Assembly (NCBI RefSeq): GCF_934754935.1
Contig: NZ_CAKVJB010000059.1
Span: 1-7,653 of the forward strand
Reading direction: 5' to 3'
DNA: 7,653 bases
Origin: an uncultured Holdemanella sp.
GTDB taxonomy: Bacteria; Bacillota_I; Bacilli_A; Erysipelotrichales; Erysipelotrichaceae
Below the pieces are notes generated by a model. That model was not told the DNA's origin. It worked only from the letters and a program-made list of their open reading frames with translations, and did not search any database. Positions 5,518 to 7,653 of the stretch are shown here, piece after piece (position 1 is the stretch's first letter; each line of letters opens with the position of its first letter). Made by a program: the position numbers and the translations under genes.

Positions 5518-6550
5518 ACTCATAACGTTTGAATGTAGAATTGAATCGTTTATCATTTGTATAGAAATGACGAATATCATCAATACCATATTTCAACATC
5601 GCAACACGCTCAATACCTACACCGAACGCAAAACCACTACATTTTTCTGGATCATAACCAGCCATTTTTAATACGTTTGGATGCACTTCACCAGCACCTA
5701 GAATCTCGATCCATCCAGTACCTTTACATGTAGGGCATCCTTTTCCGTTACAAATGTGACACGAAACATCCACTTCTACACTTGGTTCTGTAAATGGGAA
5801 ATAACTTGGTCTAAAACGAATCTGACGGTCTTGACCAAATAATTTTTTAGCCATAAATTCCAAAGTTCCTTTTAAATCCGCTAATGTTACTTTTTCACCA
5901 ATAACTAAACCTTCCATCTGCATGAACTGGTGAGAGTGTGTCGCATCATCATCATCTCTACGGTATACCTTACCTGGACATACAACTTTAATTGGTAAAT
6001 TTGGTGCACTTTCTTCTAATACAACCATCTGAATGGCAGTCGTATGTGTTCTCAACAAACGATTTGGATCAATATATAAAGAATCCTGCATATCACGTGC
6101 TGGGTGATCCTTAGGAATATTCGCTCTTTCGAAACAATATTCATCATCGACAATATCGTCACCTTCAATAACTTGGTAACCTAAACCAATGAATAGATCT
6201 TCAAGTTCTTGACGCACCAAATTTAATGGGTGCGCATTTCCTAATTCTGGTTTACGACCTGGCAAAGTAATATCGATCTTTTCAGATTCAATTTTTTTCT
6301 GCATTTCTAAAGCCGCCAATTGTTCTTTCTTTTCTTCAATCATCTTAGAAAGATCTTGTTTCAACTGGTTGACCTTTTGTCCAAAGATGGGTTTTTCTTC
6401 TTTTGACAAATCCTTCATACCCTTCATCAACTCTTGAACAGGTCCTTTTTTTCCTAGATACAAGACACGTAAATCGTTCAATGAAGATGAATCTTTAACA
6501 TCTTGAATTTTTTGTGTAGCTTCCTGCAAAAGCTCTTCGATTGTTTTCAT
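5516..6550 (-). CDS. pheS: Phenylalanyl-tRNA synthetase alpha subunit
   Basis: Catalytic subunit that activates phenylalanine with ATP and transfers it to tRNA-Phe. From ATG 6550 it has 344 residues, the usual size. An N-terminal coiled-coil region that contacts tRNA (about 1-90) is followed by the class II core. Seen are HPLN (107-110), LLRTHTTAIQ (165-174), the motif 2 region VYRRDDDDATHSHQF (195-209) and MEG (212-214), FRPSYFPFTEPS (246-257), and motif 3 GFAFGVGIERVAMLKYG (306-322). The GFAFG alanine (308) of the Phe pocket is kept. Two CxxC pairs (Cys264, 267, 272, 275) form the small cysteine loop common in bacterial PheS. The open frame runs 30 codons further upstream, but those codons are the T-box terminator hairpin, and a good Shine-Dalgarno precedes ATG 6550. 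First gene of pheST, controlled by the Phe T-box. Confidence 0.97.
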   Translation of the reverse strand: MKTIEELLQEATQKIQDVKDSSSLNDLRVLYLGKKGPVQELMKGMKDLSKEEKPIFGQKVNQLKQDLSKMIEEKKEQLAALEMQKKIESEKIDITLPGRKPELGNAHPLNLVRQELEDLFIGLGYQVIEGDDIVDDEYCFERANIPKDHPARDMQDSLYIDPNRLLRTHTTAIQMVVLEESAPNLPIKVVCPGKVYRRDDDDATHSHQFMQMEGLVIGEKVTLADLKGTLEFMAKKLFGQDRQIRFRPSYFPFTEPSVEVDVSCHICNGKGCPTCKGTGWIEILGAGEVHPNVLKMAGYDPEKCSGFAFGVGIERVAMLKYGIDDIRHFYTNDKRFNSTFKRYE

Positions 6551-6556
6551 GTTGTT

Positions 6557-6564
6557 CTTCCTTT
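6557..6564 (-). promoter_or_regulatory. pheS Shine-Dalgarno that sets the start
   Basis: AAAGGAAG on the minus strand, six bases before ATG 6550. The upstream in-frame ATGs lie within the T-box hairpin and lack such a site, so the 344-residue product is the right one. Confidence 0.75.
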
Positions 6565-6568
6565 CCCT

Positions 6569-6628
6569 AAAAACAAAAAAAGACGACGCAAGAACGACTT
6601 TTTGCCGCGTTACCATCTTGCTTCGTCT
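6569..6628 (-). terminator. T-box terminator in front of pheS
   Basis: On the minus strand, 6616-6628 and 6581-6593 form a 13-bp stem with one mismatch. The 22-nt loop carries most of the T-box sequence. The tract after it reads seven Ts, G, then five Ts. It is the regulated attenuator of the leader: uncharged tRNA-Phe pairing with the T-box should favour the antiterminator and open pheST. Confidence 0.85.
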
Positions 6629-6793
6629 TGATAGACACACTTAATTGACCATGATAACCGTATGAAACGGAAGAGGTTTTAACTCTTACTCAAAGGTGAA
6701 TTCACTATCCCTACTCATATAAACCTTTCACCAATTGGTTTACTCTCTTTTCTAAGCGCTAAATAGCTACTATGTCTTCTCATTGCTTTAACA
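6569..6793 (-). promoter_or_regulatory. Phe-specific T-box riboswitch leader of pheST
   Basis: A leader of about 240 nt separates the promoter from pheS. The 3' part has the T-box core TGGTAACGCGG (6605-6615), one base off the consensus UGGNACCGCGG. Its UGGU can pair with the ACCA end of tRNA-Phe. Stem I shows a helix TAAACC/GGTTTA (6720-6725 with 6737-6742) whose loop holds the typical GGTG (6729-6732). A TTC triplet at 6698-6700 (within GAATTC) is the likely specifier, a Phe codon that pairs with the GAA anticodon and agrees with the gene controlled. The antiterminator pairing was not drawn in detail. Confidence 0.88.
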
Positions 6794-6799
6794 GTTCAA

Positions 6800-6828
6800 A
6801 TTATATCGAAGTCCATGTTTTTTTTCAA
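6800..6828 (-). promoter_or_regulatory. pheST promoter
   Basis: Near-consensus sigma-A promoter on the minus strand: -35 TTGAAA (6823-6828), a 17-nt spacer and -10 TATAAT (6800-6805). The start falls near 6793, just before the T-box stem I. The distance to the divergent methyltransferase gene is only about 25 bp. Confidence 0.85.
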
Positions 6829-6837
6829 GCCGAAGTA

Positions 6838-6846
6838 TGGTAATAT
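6838..6846 (+). promoter_or_regulatory. Extended -10 promoter of the rRNA methyltransferase gene
   Basis: TGG directly before TAATAT (6841-6846) makes an extended -10. No fair -35 stands 16-18 nt upstream, where there is a run of Ts. Six Ts separate it from the ATG at 6853, so the predicted start is at or next to the A of the start codon. Confidence 0.45.
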
Positions 6847-6852
6847 TTTTTT

Positions 6853-7602
6853 ATGATTCAATCAATAAACAATAAGAAAATAAAAGAATATGCTAAACTC
6901 ATCCAAAAAAAAGAGAGAGATAAGACAAATCTATTTCTAGTTGAAGGCGAACATATGGTTAAAGAAGCATTCAACGCAAATGCTCTACAAGAATTATTTA
7001 TCCTTGAAGGAATTGAATGTCCAGTAGATTTTAACTATGAAACAGTTACGCAACAAGTCTTAAATAAATTGTCAAATCAGAATTCAAATTCAAAGATGAT
7101 TGGTGTATGTAAAAAACTAAACTTAAAACTAGAAAAAGAAGAAAACATTCTATTACTAGATAATGTACAAGATCCAGGCAATGTAGGAACGATTTTAAGA
7201 ACCGCCCACTCTTTTGGCATCGACTGCATTTATATGTCAAAAGGCTGTGCCGATATTTACAACCCAAAAACGATTCAATCCAGTCAAGGTGCACTTTTCT
7301 ATATTCCTGTGACTCAAACGGATTTAGTTGAAGAAATTAAACAACTTCAAAAAAGAAACATTAAAGTTTACGCCACAGCCCTACATGACAATCACAAAGA
7401 TCTTCAAGATATTAAGCCTAGTAAAAAATATGCGATTCTTGTCGGCAATGAAGGTCAAGGTGTTCGTAAAGAATTAATTGATTTAAGTGATCTCATTGTC
7501 AAAATTGAAATGGAAACTTTTGAAAGTTTAAACGTGGCCATTGCCACATCCATTTGTATGTATACATTTAAATACGCAAAAGGGGCTGTAACGAGTAAGT
7601 GA
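6853..7602 (+). CDS. SpoU/TrmH-family 23S rRNA 2'-O-methyltransferase (YsgA type)
   Basis: S-adenosylmethionine-dependent methyltransferase of the SPOUT class, acting on a ribose 2'-OH of RNA. The 249 residues show an N-terminal substrate-binding domain (about 5-95, with FLVEGEHMVKEA at 28-39) and a C-terminal knotted domain with the three SpoU motifs: NVQDPGNVGTILRTA (104-118, catalytic Asn and Arg), ILVGNEGQGV (195-204) and ESLNVAIATSI (224-234). The layout matches B. subtilis YsgA, which also lies next to pheS and has been reported to methylate 23S rRNA (RlmP, G2553, from memory). The exact target here is inferred. It is divergent from pheST rather than in line with it. There is no Shine-Dalgarno; ATG 6853 is kept because the N-terminal domain needs it. 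Confidence 0.9.
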   Translation: MIQSINNKKIKEYAKLIQKKERDKTNLFLVEGEHMVKEAFNANALQELFILEGIECPVDFNYETVTQQVLNKLSNQNSNSKMIGVCKKLNLKLEKEENILLLDNVQDPGNVGTILRTAHSFGIDCIYMSKGCADIYNPKTIQSSQGALFYIPVTQTDLVEEIKQLQKRNIKVYATALHDNHKDLQDIKPSKKYAILVGNEGQGVRKELIDLSDLIVKIEMETFESLNVAIATSICMYTFKYAKGAVTSK

Positions 7603-7616
7603 ATTTTATCGCTTAT

Positions 7617-7643
7617 GGAGTTCAGCTCCTCTCTTTTTGTTTT
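7617..7643 (+). terminator. Weak terminator-like hairpin after the methyltransferase gene
   Basis: GGAGT (7617-7621) and GCTCC (7625-7629) can pair (one T-G) around TCA, followed by TCTCTTTTTGTTTT. A second hairpin, TAAGTG with CGCTTA (7596-7601 and 7610-7615), lies just before it and overlaps the stop codon. The stems are short, so termination may be partial. Confidence 0.4.
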
Positions 7644-7653
7644 ATAGCTTGTA

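Noticed and set aside
6551..6640. Thirty-codon N-terminal extension of pheS
   Set aside because: These codons coincide with the T-box terminator hairpin and U tract. The normal PheS start and a good Shine-Dalgarno are at 6550.
7046..7294. Minus-strand frame inside the methyltransferase gene
   Set aside because: It overlaps the first SpoU motif of the real gene on the opposite strand and has no start signal or family features.

Overview
The window is low-GC Firmicutes-type chromosome. Evidence for this is the A/T-rich codon use, strong Shine-Dalgarno sites, a T-box leader in front of pheS, a glycerol kinase with the His-containing loop phosphorylated by the PTS protein HPr, and a Bacillus-type rRNA leader motif. 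The protein sequences fit an Erysipelotrichia-like lineage, but that is a judgement from general resemblance, not a database match. It is mostly ordinary housekeeping DNA. I see no mobile element, CRISPR array, tRNA gene or defence system.

Layout from left to right. Positions 1-370 hold no convincing protein gene but dense control signals. On the minus strand there is a rRNA-operon promoter and a boxA-like motif that should lead into a 16S gene just outside the window. Upstream of these is a promoter plus intrinsic terminator that could define a small RNA of about 180 nt. A dyad lies between this promoter and the plus-strand promoter of the first gene. Positions 380-826 (+) encode a GAF-fold free methionine-R-sulfoxide reductase. 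It converges on, and overlaps by 17 bp, a minus-strand gene for a divergent AAC(3)-family protein (810-1523). That gene lies 16 nt behind glpK (1540-3021), so the two probably form one operon. An intrinsic terminator for the glpK operon appears to be buried inside the reductase coding region (706-734).

To the right, pheS-pheT (6550 to 3116, minus) form a translationally coupled operon for both subunits of phenylalanyl-tRNA synthetase. It is preceded by a clear sigma-A promoter and a Phe-type T-box leader with a strong terminator, and it is closed by a hairpin overlapping the pheT stop. Divergent from it is a SpoU/TrmH-family rRNA 2'-O-methyltransferase of the YsgA type (6853-7602, +). It has no Shine-Dalgarno and an extended -10 box six bases before its ATG, suggesting a leaderless mRNA.

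Functionally, the right half serves translation (Phe-tRNA charging, rRNA methylation) and the left half serves glycerol use, repair of oxidised methionine and rRNA transcription. The most useful observations are the terminator hidden in the opposing gene, the shifted resolving cysteine of the reductase, the loss of likely catalytic residues in the AAC(3)-like protein, the dyad over the glpK -35 box, the candidate small RNA beside the rRNA promoter, and the leaderless methyltransferase gene.
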